The notes beneath the pieces are model-generated. The model was not told where the DNA came from. It ran no database searches and worked only from the letters and a program-made list of their open reading frames with translations. This document shows positions 43,241 through 52,786 of a stretch of DNA of 64,000 bases, in pieces. Positions within the stretch are counted from its first letter, which is position 1, and each line of letters begins with the position of its first letter. This DNA comes from Caldimonas brevitalea (GTDB lineage: Bacteria; Pseudomonadota; Gammaproteobacteria; Burkholderiales; Burkholderiaceae_C). Location of the stretch: contig NZ_CP011371.1 of the NCBI RefSeq assembly GCF_001017435.1, forward strand, positions 6,412,148 through 6,476,147, written 5' to 3'. The position numbers and the translations under genes are program-made.

Positions 43241-44704
43241 TCAGGCCGTCCCGCCGACGGTCAGGCCGTCGATGCGCAGCGTTGGTTGGCCGACGCCCAC
43301 CGGTACGCTCTGGCCTTCCTTGCCGCAAGTGCCCACACCGGTGTCCAGCTGCAGATCGTTGCCAATCATGCTGACGCGGGTCAGCGCGTCGGGGCCGTTG
43401 CCGATGATGGTCGCACCCTTGATCGGGTACTGGACGCGCCCGTTCTCGACCCAATAAGCCTCGCTTGCCGAAAACACGAACTTGCCACTGGTGATGTCGA
43501 CCTGGCCGCCGCCGAAGTTGGTGGCGTACAAGCCCTTCTTGATGCTCGCGACGATCTCGTCACGGGTCTTGTCGCCGGCCAGCATGTAGGTGTTGGTCAT
43601 GCGCGGCATCGGGACATGCGCATAGCTTTCGCGGCGACCGTTGCCGGTCGGGCGCACCTTCATCAGGCGCGCGTTCATCGCGTCCTGGATGTAGCCGCGC
43701 AGGATGCCATCCTCGATCAGCACGTTGCGCTGCGTCGCATTGCCTTCATCGTCCACGTTCAACGAACCGCGCCGGTCGGGCAAGGTGCCGTCGTCGAGCA
43801 CGGTCACACCCTTGGCCGCCACCCGTTCACCGATGCGCCCCGAGAAAGCGCTCGACCCCTTGCGGTTGAAATCGCCCTCCAGCCCATGCCCCACCGCCTC
43901 GTGCAGCAGCACGCCCGGCCAGCCGGGACCCAGCACCACGGTCATTTCGCCGGCGGGGGCGGGACGGCTTTCGAGGTTGGTGAGCGCCGCGCTCACGGCG
44001 TCGTTCACATAACCTTCGATCACGGAATCATGGAAGTACCCCAGCCCGAAGCGGCCACCGCCGCCGCCGGAGCCGACTTCGCGACGGCCGTTCTGCTCGG
44101 CGATCACGGTCACCGACAGCCGCACCAGGGGCCGGACGTCGGCAGCGATGGTGCCGTCGGCGCGTGCCACCATCACGACGTCGTATTCCCCCATCAGGCC
44201 GGCCATCACCTGCACGACGCGCGGATCGCGCGAACGCGCCATCTTCTCGACACGTTCGAGCAGCGCGACCTTCTGCGTGCTGTCGAGCGTCGCGATCGGG
44301 TCCATGGGCGCGTACAGCACCCGGCTTCCGGCCACCTGGGGCGCACCGCCCACCTTGACACGTCGGCTCTGGCCACCTGCGGCGATGGTTCGCACGGTAC
44401 GCGCCGCATCGAGCAAGGCCTCGAGGGAGATGTCGTCGGAGTAGGCGAACGCGGTCTTCTCGCCCGCCACCGCGCGCACGCCGACGCCCTGCTCGATGCC
44501 GAAGCTGCCCGATTTGACGATGCCCTCTTCCAGGCTCCAGCCTTCGCTGCGGGTGTACTGGAAATAGAGATCGGCGTCGTCGATCCGGTGCTCGCCGATG
44601 ACGCGCAGGGCCTGCGCGAGTTTGGCCTCGTCGAGGCCAAACGGATCCAAGAGCAGCGACTTTGCAATCGCCAGACGTTCGAGGGTGGGTTCGCGCGAGA
44701 TCAT
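43241..44704 (-). CDS. tldD: Metalloprotease TldD
   Basis: 487 residues. The N-terminal domain has DDADLYFQYTRSEGWSLEEG and GIEQGVGVRAVAGEKTAFAYSD. The zinc site HEAVGHGLEGD is in LLHEAVGHGLEGDFNRKG, followed by GTLPDRRGSLNVDDEG, a GFVRDDMNA-like SYAHVPMPRMTNTYML and the C-terminal IKGATIIGNGPDALTRV. With TldE/PmbA it forms a heterodimeric protease that processes peptides such as microcin B17 or CcdA. No pmbA is in the window. The start MISREPTLERLAI is chosen over an in-frame ATG seven codons upstream. Confidence 0.95.
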   Translation of the reverse strand: MISREPTLERLAIAKSLLLDPFGLDEAKLAQALRVIGEHRIDDADLYFQYTRSEGWSLEEGIVKSGSFGIEQGVGVRAVAGEKTAFAYSDDISLEALLDAARTVRTIAAGGQSRRVKVGGAPQVAGSRVLYAPMDPIATLDSTQKVALLERVEKMARSRDPRVVQVMAGLMGEYDVVMVARADGTIAADVRPLVRLSVTVIAEQNGRREVGSGGGGGRFGLGYFHDSVIEGYVNDAVSAALTNLESRPAPAGEMTVVLGPGWPGVLLHEAVGHGLEGDFNRKGSSAFSGRIGERVAAKGVTVLDDGTLPDRRGSLNVDDEGNATQRNVLIEDGILRGYIQDAMNARLMKVRPTGNGRRESYAHVPMPRMTNTYMLAGDKTRDEIVASIKKGLYATNFGGGQVDITSGKFVFSASEAYWVENGRVQYPIKGATIIGNGPDALTRVSMIGNDLQLDTGVGTCGKEGQSVPVGVGQPTLRIDGLTVGGTA

Positions 44705-44769
44705 CGGGCCATTGTAGGCCTGCACCCCAACCCCGCAAGGGTGTCAGGGACGGTGGCGGAACCGGCTGA

Positions 44770-45924
44770 TCAGGCCGGCGTACCGTCGAGCACCAACCGC
44801 CCGCGACCGCCCTCCTTGGCCCGGTACAGCGCGCGGTCGGCGCGCGCCACCACCTCCGCGAGCGACGTGTCGTCGGCCTGCAGTTCGGCGGCGCCGGCAC
44901 TGAAGTCGAGCGTGAAACCGAGTGCCGGCGACACGTCCGCCGCCAGCGTCTCCCGCAACCGCCCGTCGACCGCGCACGCGGCCTCCAGGCCCGAGAGCGG
45001 CAGCACCACGCAGAACTCCTCGCCGCCGTAGCGCCCTGCCAGGTCGGACGGCCGCATGCCCCGCTGCAAGGCCTGGGCGAACAACACCAGCGCATGATCG
45101 CCCACCGGGTGGCCCCGCTGATCGTTGATCTGCTTGAAATGATCGATATCGAGCATCAACACCGCCAGCCGCTGCCCGTGGCGACGCGCCAGTGACCAGG
45201 CTTGCTCGCCGCGCTCGAGCAACACACGTCGGTTGAGGCTTCCGGTCAGGCCGTCGATATTCGCGCGCCGCTCCAACTCCTGCTCGGCTTCGTCGCGGTG
45301 CGCGAGCAGGAAGGCCAGCGTGGCGATCATCAGTCCCGCATTGGCCACCACCAGGCCCAGCACATTCAGAGGATGGGGCGAGTCGAAGGCGGGGTACTCA
45401 CTTGGCGCCCACATCGCCAGCACGGTGCGGGCGAACACCAGGAGCGCCGAGGCGAGCAGCGCTGTGCCCGCCAGCCAGCGCCAACGCCAACCCGCGTGGC
45501 CCACGCGGGGCCTCAGCAGCAGCCACGCCAGCCACGACATCTGCGCCGCGAGCGCCGCATTGACGACGGCAATGCGGACCGCGAAATGATGGAAGCTGAT
45601 CCAATGCAGCAGGGTGGCCGCGGCCGGCAACCCATACACCCACCATCTGTGCGCCGGCTGCCGCAAATAGGCCTGCGCCGCCAGATACGCGCAGCTGTGG
45701 CTCGCCAGCAGCGCGCCGACGCCGGCCGTCGAGAGTTGCATCGGCCAGATGCGGTACGCCCCCATCAACAAGGCCCATCCCAGCGATTGCAGCCACATCG
45801 CGGCATGCCACGCGCGGATGCCGCTGCGCGCCTGGCGCCAGTTGACGCCGATCAGCAATGCGATGCTGGTGAGCGTCACATTGGCCCACATCGAGAGGAA
45901 CAATGTCTGGGCGTCGAGTTTCAT
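44770..45924 (-). CDS. Membrane diguanylate cyclase (GGDEF)
   Basis: 384 residues. Six or seven membrane helices (about 5-210) precede a GGDEF domain from about 215. The active site is GGEEF at 300-304, the metal-binding DIDHFKQIND is at 259-268, and the inhibitory I-site RPSD at 291-294 is at the usual five-residue distance. All catalytic features are present, so it should make c-di-GMP from GTP and be product-inhibited. The sensed signal is unknown. It may balance the HD-GYP protein at 6148-7446, although they are unlinked. Confidence 0.92.
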   Translation of the reverse strand: MKLDAQTLFLSMWANVTLTSIALLIGVNWRQARSGIRAWHAAMWLQSLGWALLMGAYRIWPMQLSTAGVGALLASHSCAYLAAQAYLRQPAHRWWVYGLPAAATLLHWISFHHFAVRIAVVNAALAAQMSWLAWLLLRPRVGHAGWRWRWLAGTALLASALLVFARTVLAMWAPSEYPAFDSPHPLNVLGLVVANAGLMIATLAFLLAHRDEAEQELERRANIDGLTGSLNRRVLLERGEQAWSLARRHGQRLAVLMLDIDHFKQINDQRGHPVGDHALVLFAQALQRGMRPSDLAGRYGGEEFCVVLPLSGLEAACAVDGRLRETLAADVSPALGFTLDFSAGAAELQADDTSLAEVVARADRALYRAKEGGRGRLVLDGTPA

Positions 45925-46010
45925 GGTCCTTTGGAGGGTGCATTCCTAGCCTAGATCGGCCACGCGCCGGCGGACTTGAGCGGCACCGGGGCGCGGCCCA
46001 GGCCGCCGCC

Positions 46011-46790
46011 TCAGTCGGCGCGACGCGCTAGCTCGCGCAGGTAGCGCACACCGGCCACCGCGCGGCTGCCGTACCAGCTCAGCCGTTCGCCGTCGACACG
46101 TCGCACGCCGGCCCGCAGGCCGTGCAGCGCCAGAAGGCGCCGCACTTCGTCCTCGTGCGCGGCCTGGAAGCGGTAGGGCTCGCTGCTCAGCAACACCTCG
46201 TCCACCTCTGCGAGCCAGCCCTCGGACCACTCGAAGCTGGGATAGCGTGCGGCGCCACAGAGCCCGCCCTCGACGTGTGGCGCCGTGAGCCAGCCGATCA
46301 GCGCCAGCATGCGCGAGATGTACGTGTCGCGCGCCACCGTCATCCAGGGGTCCCGCCAAATGCAGTAGAGCACCCTGCGCCGCGGTCCCGCAGCGGTGGC
46401 CTGCAACTCCGCCTCCAGGTCGCGAGCGACACGGTGCGCCCGCTCGGCCACGCCATCGACGGCTCCGAAGACGTCGGCCATCTGGCGGTACAGGGCGAAA
46501 TTGTCCTGCGGACCGCACGGATGGGTGACGACCACGTGTGGCACGAACTGGCGCAAGGCGTCGACCGTCTCGCGGGTGTTCTCGTCGACGTTGACCACCA
46601 CATGCGTCGGCGCCAGCCGCCTCAACTTGTCGACCTGAACGTCTTTGGTGCCGCCGACCTTGGGCACCTGCGTCAGCAAGGAAAGCGGGTGCACACAGAA
46701 GCCGGTGCGTGCCACCAGCCACGGTGCCAGCCCGAGGTCTGCCAGCAATTCGGTCACCGACGGGACCAGGCTGGCGATGCGCAGGGTCAT
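46011..46790 (-). CDS. Helical-backbone metal receptor (BtuF-like substrate-binding fold)
   Basis: 259 residues with the class III binding-protein fold: RIASLVPSVTELLADLGLA, VGGTKDVQVDKLRRLAPTHVV, a long interdomain helix around AERAHRVARDLEAEL, and the second lobe RVLYCIWRDPWMTVARDTY. Homologues bind cobalamin or iron chelates for ABC import. There is no signal peptide at the chosen start and no permease or ATPase gene nearby, so a cytosolic orphan or a mis-set start is possible. It lies 31 bases after the zinc-ribbon membrane gene on the same strand. Confidence 0.8.
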   Translation of the reverse strand: MTLRIASLVPSVTELLADLGLAPWLVARTGFCVHPLSLLTQVPKVGGTKDVQVDKLRRLAPTHVVVNVDENTRETVDALRQFVPHVVVTHPCGPQDNFALYRQMADVFGAVDGVAERAHRVARDLEAELQATAAGPRRRVLYCIWRDPWMTVARDTYISRMLALIGWLTAPHVEGGLCGAARYPSFEWSEGWLAEVDEVLLSSEPYRFQAAHEDEVRRLLALHGLRAGVRRVDGERLSWYGSRAVAGVRYLRELARRAD

Positions 46791-46821
46791 GCGGTGCGCC
46801 GTCCGAGCCCGTGCCCGGACC

Positions 46822-48039
46822 TCACAGCGTCGGCCTCAAGACCGCACCGCATGTCCCGCAAAAACGGTCGTCGCGTGCGATCGCGTGGCCGCACACCGGG
46901 CAGGCAGGCGACGGCAGATCGTCGAGCAGCAGGTCGACCTCGCCGGTCGGCGTGCCATGGCGGTCGCCGCCGTAAGGCGCGCGAGCCATCGTGATGGTCG
47001 TGTCCAGCCCACTTGGCGGCGGCGGCGGGGCCAGGATGCCGCGCAGCGGACGTCGCGCGGTGGCGGGAGGCGGCGACACGGGCGGCGGCTCGTGCGCGTC
47101 GGTCTTGCGGAAGGCCGCGGGCTGCTCGAGCGCCAGTGCCACATCGACGTGAGCGAGATACACCGCACACGCACCCCGCAGGTAGACCAGCCCCGGCAAC
47201 ACCAGGCCGACCGCGAACACCACCCCACCGCCGATGAGCGCGGCCACCGCATAAGGGCTCGCCCCCACGTTGACGCCGGCCCCGGCCATGCTACGCACAC
47301 CAAAGCCGAACATGCCCGCCATGAGCTGCTGAACCGTGGTCTCTCCGCCCAGGATCGCCACGGCCAGCCGGGCCACCGCCTGGCCACCGGTCATCACGAC
47401 GAACATCACCATCGCGCCGACCAGACTGGCCAGCAGCCCGACCACCAGCATCATCACGACAACACCGATGAGCCGTTCGCGCGCGATGGCGAACAAGCGC
47501 GTGCCACATTGCAGGGTGTCCGCGCCGTCCCACACCGCGGGTGCCGCCAGCGGCATGATCACGGTCGGCAGCGCCAGCAGCGCCAGCCCGCACACGACCA
47601 CGGCCACCGGCATCACGAAGGTGAAGGCGACCGGCCCGAACAGCGGAATCTTGCAGATCAGCAGCACCACGGCCAGCACCAGGGCACCCGCGCCGTAGGT
47701 CACCGCGATCAGCCCCAACACCCCCAGCAGACGATGGGCGGTGCGCAGCGCCACGGACAGCGCATCGGCCACCGAGCGGCGAGGTTTGGCTTGCTTGACG
47801 TCGTCCATCAGCACGATGCCGGCCGCGTTGCATCCGTAGAACGCCGCGACCAGGGCCAACAGGCCATAGACCGAGCCAGCGACCGTTTTGCCCTGGTTGA
47901 ACGCCTGCCCGGTCATCGCGAGCAGCAAGCCGGACACCGAGAACGTGCCGAGCAGCAGCACAAGGGCGCGGCCGTTGCGCACGGCCTCGAGACTGCTCAG
48001 AAGAGCGTCTGCAAACCGGAGGTTCTGGCTGATGGACAT
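46822..48039 (-). CDS. Multi-pass membrane protein with C-terminal zinc ribbon
   Basis: 405 residues. About six hydrophobic segments span 24-310. A cytoplasmic tail follows with proline-rich linkers and ends in a zinc ribbon (CPVCGHAIARDDRFCGTCG). No enzymatic motif is seen. It is 60 bases downstream of another zinc-ribbon gene (48100-49476), and the pair probably forms one transcript. The zinc ribbons could bridge the two proteins; function unknown. Confidence 0.75.
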   Translation of the reverse strand: MSISQNLRFADALLSSLEAVRNGRALVLLLGTFSVSGLLLAMTGQAFNQGKTVAGSVYGLLALVAAFYGCNAAGIVLMDDVKQAKPRRSVADALSVALRTAHRLLGVLGLIAVTYGAGALVLAVVLLICKIPLFGPVAFTFVMPVAVVVCGLALLALPTVIMPLAAPAVWDGADTLQCGTRLFAIARERLIGVVVMMLVVGLLASLVGAMVMFVVMTGGQAVARLAVAILGGETTVQQLMAGMFGFGVRSMAGAGVNVGASPYAVAALIGGGVVFAVGLVLPGLVYLRGACAVYLAHVDVALALEQPAAFRKTDAHEPPPVSPPPATARRPLRGILAPPPPPSGLDTTITMARAPYGGDRHGTPTGEVDLLLDDLPSPACPVCGHAIARDDRFCGTCGAVLRPTL

Positions 48040-48099
48040 GGTGGATGGGTCAAGTCGCGCGGCGCGTCCGACGCATGCAGCAAGGGGCGCGCCGGCGTG

Positions 48100-49476
48100 T
48101 CAACGGAACTGGCTCTGCTCCTGACGTCGACGCTCCTGATCGAGGTACTCCACGCACTTGGGATGCCGGGCCGGGCCCGGCTTCTGGCATTCGACCCTCA
48201 AACAGCTGTACAAGGAAATGAACACACGGCCAGCACAGACATCCTGTGCGGCAGGTTCGACCGGCTGCGGTGCCGGCGCCGCCGCGCGCTGTGTCTCCGA
48301 GGGCCTGGCCGCCGTGCCCTGCGGCGTCTCCGCCCTGGCCCGCGCCTTCGCCTCGGCCTCAGCCTTGGCTTTGGCCCGGGCTTCGGCACGCGCTTTGGCG
48401 CGCGCTTCGGCTTGCGCCTTTTTCGCATCTTCCTTGGCAGACGACAAGGGTGCGGGCGGCGCCGCAGGTTCAGACGCCGCGGCCACCGGCGCCGCGGGCG
48501 GTGCCGGCGTGGCGGGCGGGGGGAGCGGTACGGCACCCGCCACCGGGGGCGCCGGCGCAGGCTCGACCGGCGGGGCAGCAGGTTCGACAGCGGCCTGGCC
48601 CGACGGCATCGCGTCGGGCGCCGAGGCGGGGGCCGAGGCCAGCTCGGCCGGCGGTGCTGGGATCGGTTCGGGAGCCGGTGTCGGTGCCGGCGCTTGTGCC
48701 GGCGGCGAAGTGATCACCGGTGGCGGCGCTACCGCGGACACAGCGTCGGGCGGCGTTTCAGGCGTTTTGACCAATAGCCACACCGCGGCGCCGACCAGCA
48801 CCACGGCAGACGCGAGGTACACCAGCGCTGTCGACTTCTTACGGCCACCCGGATCTCTGGCGGGCACCGCGGGGGCCGGAGCCGCCGCCGGTTCGGCGAG
48901 CGGTCGCGTGTCGACGGCCTCCGGCCAGACATCAAGAGGTGCTTGCGGCGCAGGTGAGGATGCGGGCATTCCGGGCGCCTCGCGTTCCGAAGCCGGGGAC
49001 ATGGCAGGAGCGGGCGCAGGCGGGAGCACCGCGGGCGGGGGCATGACGGTTTCGGGCGCGGGAGGCAGCTCGGCCTTCGGCACCGAGGTCGGGATGGGGG
49101 ACGGCGTCGCGGCCGGGGCCGGCCCTGCCGGCGGTTCGACCAGCGGTGCCGGTGCGGCAACGGTCTGTGACGCATCCGGCTCGGGTGCAGCGTCCCCAAG
49201 GCCCAGCAACTCGTCGAGCGACGCGGGCGGTTCCGGAGCGAGGGCCGCGCTGGTGAGACTGACGCCGCACACGCGGCACTGTGTCGCCGAGGCCTCGTTG
49301 GGGGTGCCGCAGGTGGGGCACGGCTTGAGGCTCGGCCCGGTCGGCGCAGGCGCCGGCTCCATCGCTGGCGGCTCGCCCGAACTGGCGACCACACCGGCCA
49401 GCGACGCGCCGCAGCCGCGGCAAAACCGTGCTTTGTCCCGGTTGTCGGTTCCGCATTTCGGGCAAGTCAAACTCAT
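48100..49476 (-). CDS. Zinc-ribbon, Pro/Ala-rich single-pass membrane protein
   Basis: 458 residues. Two N-terminal zinc ribbons (CPKCGTDNRDKARFCRGCG; CPTCGTPNEASATQCRVCG) precede a long Pro/Ala-rich region. A single membrane helix (ALVYLASAVVLVGAAVWLLV, about 220-240) is followed by another Pro-rich spacer. An Ala/Lys/Arg/Glu coiled-coil-like stretch resembles TolA linkers (AEARAKARAEARAKAKAEAE). A short cysteine-containing end (CAGRVFISLYSCLRVECQ) closes the protein. It may span the periplasm like TolA or TonB. No family assignment; the first gene of the pair. Confidence 0.72.
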   Translation of the reverse strand: MSLTCPKCGTDNRDKARFCRGCGASLAGVVASSGEPPAMEPAPAPTGPSLKPCPTCGTPNEASATQCRVCGVSLTSAALAPEPPASLDELLGLGDAAPEPDASQTVAAPAPLVEPPAGPAPAATPSPIPTSVPKAELPPAPETVMPPPAVLPPAPAPAMSPASEREAPGMPASSPAPQAPLDVWPEAVDTRPLAEPAAAPAPAVPARDPGGRKKSTALVYLASAVVLVGAAVWLLVKTPETPPDAVSAVAPPPVITSPPAQAPAPTPAPEPIPAPPAELASAPASAPDAMPSGQAAVEPAAPPVEPAPAPPVAGAVPLPPPATPAPPAAPVAAASEPAAPPAPLSSAKEDAKKAQAEARAKARAEARAKAKAEAEAKARARAETPQGTAARPSETQRAAAPAPQPVEPAAQDVCAGRVFISLYSCLRVECQKPGPARHPKCVEYLDQERRRQEQSQFR

Positions 49477-49913
49477 CTAGCGTCCTCCTGATCCGCACTG
49501 AACATCAACGCGATGTCGCAAGAGATCACCGCCGGCCGCCCGAAAGGGCTCGCACCGCAGTGCGTAGCACGGAGGTTATCCAATGAGCACCGAGCCGTGC
49601 GCGCCAACATCTGGTTCGCGGAAGGGCGCTGCTGTGGGCGCCCGGCGACCAGGGCGCCTGGCCGGGGCGGGGCGATCATACCGAGTGGTGTTTCAATCAC
49701 CAACCGCGGGGACCCGGAGGGGGTCGACACAGAAAGGGAGATTTTGCCGCGGGAAAAGCGCGCTGAAACAACACTTTTTCACACATCATGCGCACATCCC
49801 CCCCCTCCTCCCACATAATGGGTTCCCTGTTCTGGATGCGGCGCCTGGATCTGAGTGGTTCATGATGGGTAGAAGCTCCAACTGTGTGACTGTGTATTGA
49901 AAGGAGCTCTCTC
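49477..49913. other. Divergent intergenic region before the RRM gene
   Basis: 437 bases with no supported gene. It must hold promoters for the leftward zinc-ribbon genes and the rightward RRM gene. A CATAAT (49814-49819) could be a -10 for the RRM gene, but no matching -35 is present. The RRM start has a good ribosome site (AAAGGAG). Confidence 0.5.
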
Positions 49914-50348
49914 ATGGGCAACAAGCTTTATGTAGGCAATCTGGCCTATTCGGTGCGCGACGAAGATCTGAACGAAGCCTTCTCGCAATATGGTGCCGTC
50001 ACTTCCGCCAAGGTCATGATGGACCGTGACACCGGCCGCTCCAAGGGCTTCGGTTTTGTCGAAATGGGTTCCGACGCGGAAGCCCAGTCCGCCATCAACG
50101 GCATGAACGGCCAAGCCCTGTCGGGCCGCGCCATCGTCGTCAACGAAGCTCGTCCCCGTGAAGAGCGCCCGGGTGGCTTCGGCGGCCCGCGTGGCGGCGG
50201 CGGCGGTTTTGGTGGTGGTGGTGGCGGCGGTGGCCGTCGTGAAGGTGGCTTCGGTGGTGGCGGCGGCGGCGGTGGCCGTGGCGGCTTTGGTGGTGGCGGC
50301 GGCGGCGGTGGTCGCGGCGGCTTCGGTGGCGGCCGCGGCGGCTACTGA
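49914..50348 (+). CDS. Glycine-rich RNA-binding protein (single RRM)
   Basis: 144 residues. The RRM domain (about 1-80) has RNP2 KLYVGNL near the start and RNP1 KGFGFVEM at about residue 41, with aromatic residues for RNA stacking. The C-tail is an almost pure Gly/Arg/Phe low-complexity segment (GGRGGFGGGG repeats). The architecture matches cyanobacterial and betaproteobacterial Rbp and plant GRP cold-induced RNA chaperones. It is followed by a strong terminator and stands alone. Confidence 0.95.
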   Translation: MGNKLYVGNLAYSVRDEDLNEAFSQYGAVTSAKVMMDRDTGRSKGFGFVEMGSDAEAQSAINGMNGQALSGRAIVVNEARPREERPGGFGGPRGGGGGFGGGGGGGGRREGGFGGGGGGGGRGGFGGGGGGGGRGGFGGGRGGY

Positions 50349-50393
50349 ACCCACGACTGAGGCAGCCGGTGCCAACCGGCACCTGACTGAATC

Positions 50394-50427
50394 AAAAGCG
50401 GCGCGGCGCGAGCCCCGCCGCTTTTTT
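50394..50427 (+). terminator. Intrinsic terminator of the RRM gene
   Basis: AAAAGCGGCG (50394-50403) pairs with CGCCGCTTTT (50416-50425) around a 12-base loop, followed by a run of six T. It lies 46 bases after the stop codon. Confidence 0.85.
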
Positions 50428-50494
50428 CATGGCCGCGCAACCATCGCCGCTGGGCCGCCCGGGCCTACGCTGCCCGGCGCCGGACAGCCTCGCT

Positions 50495-51895
50495 TCAACC
50501 CGGCCGCGTCATCTCGAGCGGATTGATCCAGCGGTCGTAGTCCTCCGCGCTGAGCTGGCCGGTGGCCAGCGCCGCTTCTCGCAAGGTCAACCCTTCGTGG
50601 TGCGCCCGCTTGGCGATCTGCGCTGCCAGGTCGTAGCCGATATGCCGGTTCAAGGCTGTCACGAGCATCAGGTTGCGTTCCAAGTGCTCGTCGATCACCG
50701 CCTCGTTCGGCTCGAGTCCCTGGGCGCAGTAATGGTCGAATGCATGACAGGCATCGGCGATCAGGTCGATGCTTTCCAGCACGTTGTGCACCATCACCGG
50801 CTTGTAGACATTCAGCTGAAAATTACCTTGGGTGCCTGCAAACGCGACCGCGGCGTCATTGCCAAACACCTGCACACATACCATCGTCATCGCCTCGCAC
50901 TGGGTCGGGTTCACCTTACCCGGCATGATCGACGAGCCCGGCTCATTCTCGGGAATGCGCAATTCGCCGATACCACAGCGCGGTCCGCTGGCCAGCCAGC
51001 GTATGTCATTGGCCAGTTTCATCAGCCCCCCTGACAAGGTGCGCAGGGCCGCCGAGGTTTGCACCAGCGCATCGTGGGCCGAGAGCGCAAAAAACTTGTC
51101 GGGCGCCGACTGGAACGGCCGGCCCGTCAGTTCGGCGAGCCGTTCGGCGACCCGGTCGCCGAACAGGGGATGCGCGTTCAGCCCGGTGCCCACCGCGGTG
51201 CCCCCGATGGCCAGCTCCTGCAGGCCGGGCAACACGCCGCGGACGGCGCCGAGGCCGAAGTCGAGTTGCGCCACCCAGGCACCGATTTCCTGCCCCAAGG
51301 TGATGGGCGTCGCATCCTGCAAGTGGGTGCGGCCCGTCTTCACCAGGTGGCGGTACTGCTGCGCCTTCGCGGCGAGGGTGTTGCGCAAGGCACTCACCGC
51401 GGGGAACAGGCGCAAGTGCAGCTGCTCGACCACCGCCACGTGCATGGCGGTCGGGAAGGTGTCGTTGGACGATTGGCCCCGGTTGACATGGTCGTTCGGA
51501 TGCACCGGCTTCTTGCTGCCCAGCACGCCACCGGCGAGTTCGATCGCGCGGTTGGCGATCACCTCATTGGCATTCATGTTGGACTGCGTGCCCGAACCGG
51601 TCTGGAACACCACCAAGGGGAAGTGATCGTCGAGACGGCCGTCGATGACCTCGTCGGCGGCCCGCGAGATCAACTGGGCCACGTCTTGCGGCAACTCGCC
51701 CAGCTCGGCGTTCGCAAGCGCCGCCGCTTTCTTCAGCAAGCCCAACGCACGGATGATGGGGCGCTGCCATTTGAAGCGCGCCACGCCGATCGGAAAATGA
51801 TGAACCGACCGCTGCGTTTGCGCACCCCAATAGCGGTCGGACAGCACCTCGATGGCGCCCATCGAATCGGTTTCGGTCCTGGTGCTCAGGTTCAT
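50495..51895 (-). CDS. fumC: Fumarate hydratase class II
   Basis: 466 residues. The fumarase/aspartase signature is present: the catalytic loop [17 protein letters not shown], with the usual SSxMPxKxNxxQ spacing. The N-terminal [18 protein letters not shown] and [21 protein letters not shown] carry substrate-binding residues, and [20 protein letters not shown] is diagnostic. It is the oxygen-stable, iron-free fumarase of the TCA cycle. The ATG at 51895 matches the family start. Confidence 0.96.
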   Translation of the reverse strand: MNLSTRTETDSMGAIEVLSDRYWGAQTQRSVHHFPIGVARFKWQRPIIRALGLLKKAAALANAELGELPQDVAQLISRAADEVIDGRLDDHFPLVVFQTGSGTQSNMNANEVIANRAIELAGGVLGSKKPVHPNDHVNRGQSSNDTFPTAMHVAVVEQLHLRLFPAVSALRNTLAAKAQQYRHLVKTGRTHLQDATPITLGQEIGAWVAQLDFGLGAVRGVLPGLQELAIGGTAVGTGLNAHPLFGDRVAERLAELTGRPFQSAPDKFFALSAHDALVQTSAALRTLSGGLMKLANDIRWLASGPRCGIGELRIPENEPGSSIMPGKVNPTQCEAMTMVCVQVFGNDAAVAFAGTQGNFQLNVYKPVMVHNVLESIDLIADACHAFDHYCAQGLEPNEAVIDEHLERNLMLVTALNRHIGYDLAAQIAKRAHHEGLTLREAALATGQLSAEDYDRWINPLEMTRPG

Positions 51896-52064
51896 GGATG
51901 GCCGCTCCTGCGTCGTCACGATGAGCGGCAAGCATAGTGGCACCGGGCACCCGTCTTCGGCGCCCCGCACCTAATCCCCTTGAGCTCGAGGGAAGGCCGC
52001 CATTGCCGCCGTACGGGACAACGGCGCGCGCGCTCCTCCCACAGGCACCTCCTTGCCGGCGGTG

Positions 52065-52682
52065 TCAGGGCCTGGCGTCGAAGCGGCGCGAGGGAGGCGC
52101 CGGCGTCTCCCACAACACCGACTCGCGGAACCCCAGTTCCTCGAAGTCACCTGCCCGCAGTGCCGCATCGCTGGCACAAAAGAACTCGTCCAGCTGCGGC
52201 GGGGGGATGTCGGTGCCGGCCAGCATCGCGTGCACCTGGCCACGATGGTGGATCTGGTGTTGCAGCAAATGGGCCAGCAGGCGGTCGAGACGCTCGGGCT
52301 TCAAGCCTTCCTCGCGCGGCACGGGCACCTGGAGGGCGAGCACCTCGTCCGTGAGCCTGCGGCACACGTTGATCAGCCGCTCGTCGCAGGCCTGCTGCGC
52401 GGCCGCCAACTCGGTACAGGTCTCGTACGGCTCGGCCGGATCGAAGTAGGCTCGCCATGCGTCGTTGGGCGGCTGGCCGCGCAAGCTGCGCTCGATGGCG
52501 TCTATGTAATACCAGTCCACCGTCAGGATATGGTTGAGCGTCGCCTTCACTGACGGGAAGAAGCTGGTGCGGCGGGCCGCGAAACCGTGCGGCCCCAACT
52601 TGGCACAGGCCTGCAGCAGGCGGTGGTTGGCCCAGCGGTTGTTGCAGGCACAGGTCAGCAAATGGTGGGATAGGCTCGGCAT
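52065..52682 (-). CDS. DinB-family metal-binding protein
   Basis: 205 residues of the DinB/YfiT four-helix fold. Putative metal His residues are in SHHLLTCACNNRWANHRLLQ, ATLNHILTVDWYYIDAIE and LLAHLLQHQIHHRGQVHAML, the usual three-His arrangement. Members include thiol-dependent transferases and proteins induced by DNA damage; most have no known function. It is 104 bases from the SDR gene and may be separate from the LPS operon. The start follows a GAGGG ribosome site. Confidence 0.82.
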   Translation of the reverse strand: MPSLSHHLLTCACNNRWANHRLLQACAKLGPHGFAARRTSFFPSVKATLNHILTVDWYYIDAIERSLRGQPPNDAWRAYFDPAEPYETCTELAAAQQACDERLINVCRRLTDEVLALQVPVPREEGLKPERLDRLLAHLLQHQIHHRGQVHAMLAGTDIPPPQLDEFFCASDAALRAGDFEELGFRESVLWETPAPPSRRFDARP

Positions 52683-52786
52683 GGCATACCCTCGTGGCGG
52701 CGGCATGCACTCATTCTGCTCGAGAGCCATCGGTGTGCGTCGCAACAGGTTCAAGGGTTTGTGTCCTGAGCCTGCCGCGCCGCCGC

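Noticed and set aside
50190..50345. GGC/GGT repeats as a CRISPR-like or tandem DNA repeat
   Set aside because: It is the Gly/Arg-rich tail of the RRM protein; repeats are codon runs, not spaced repeats.
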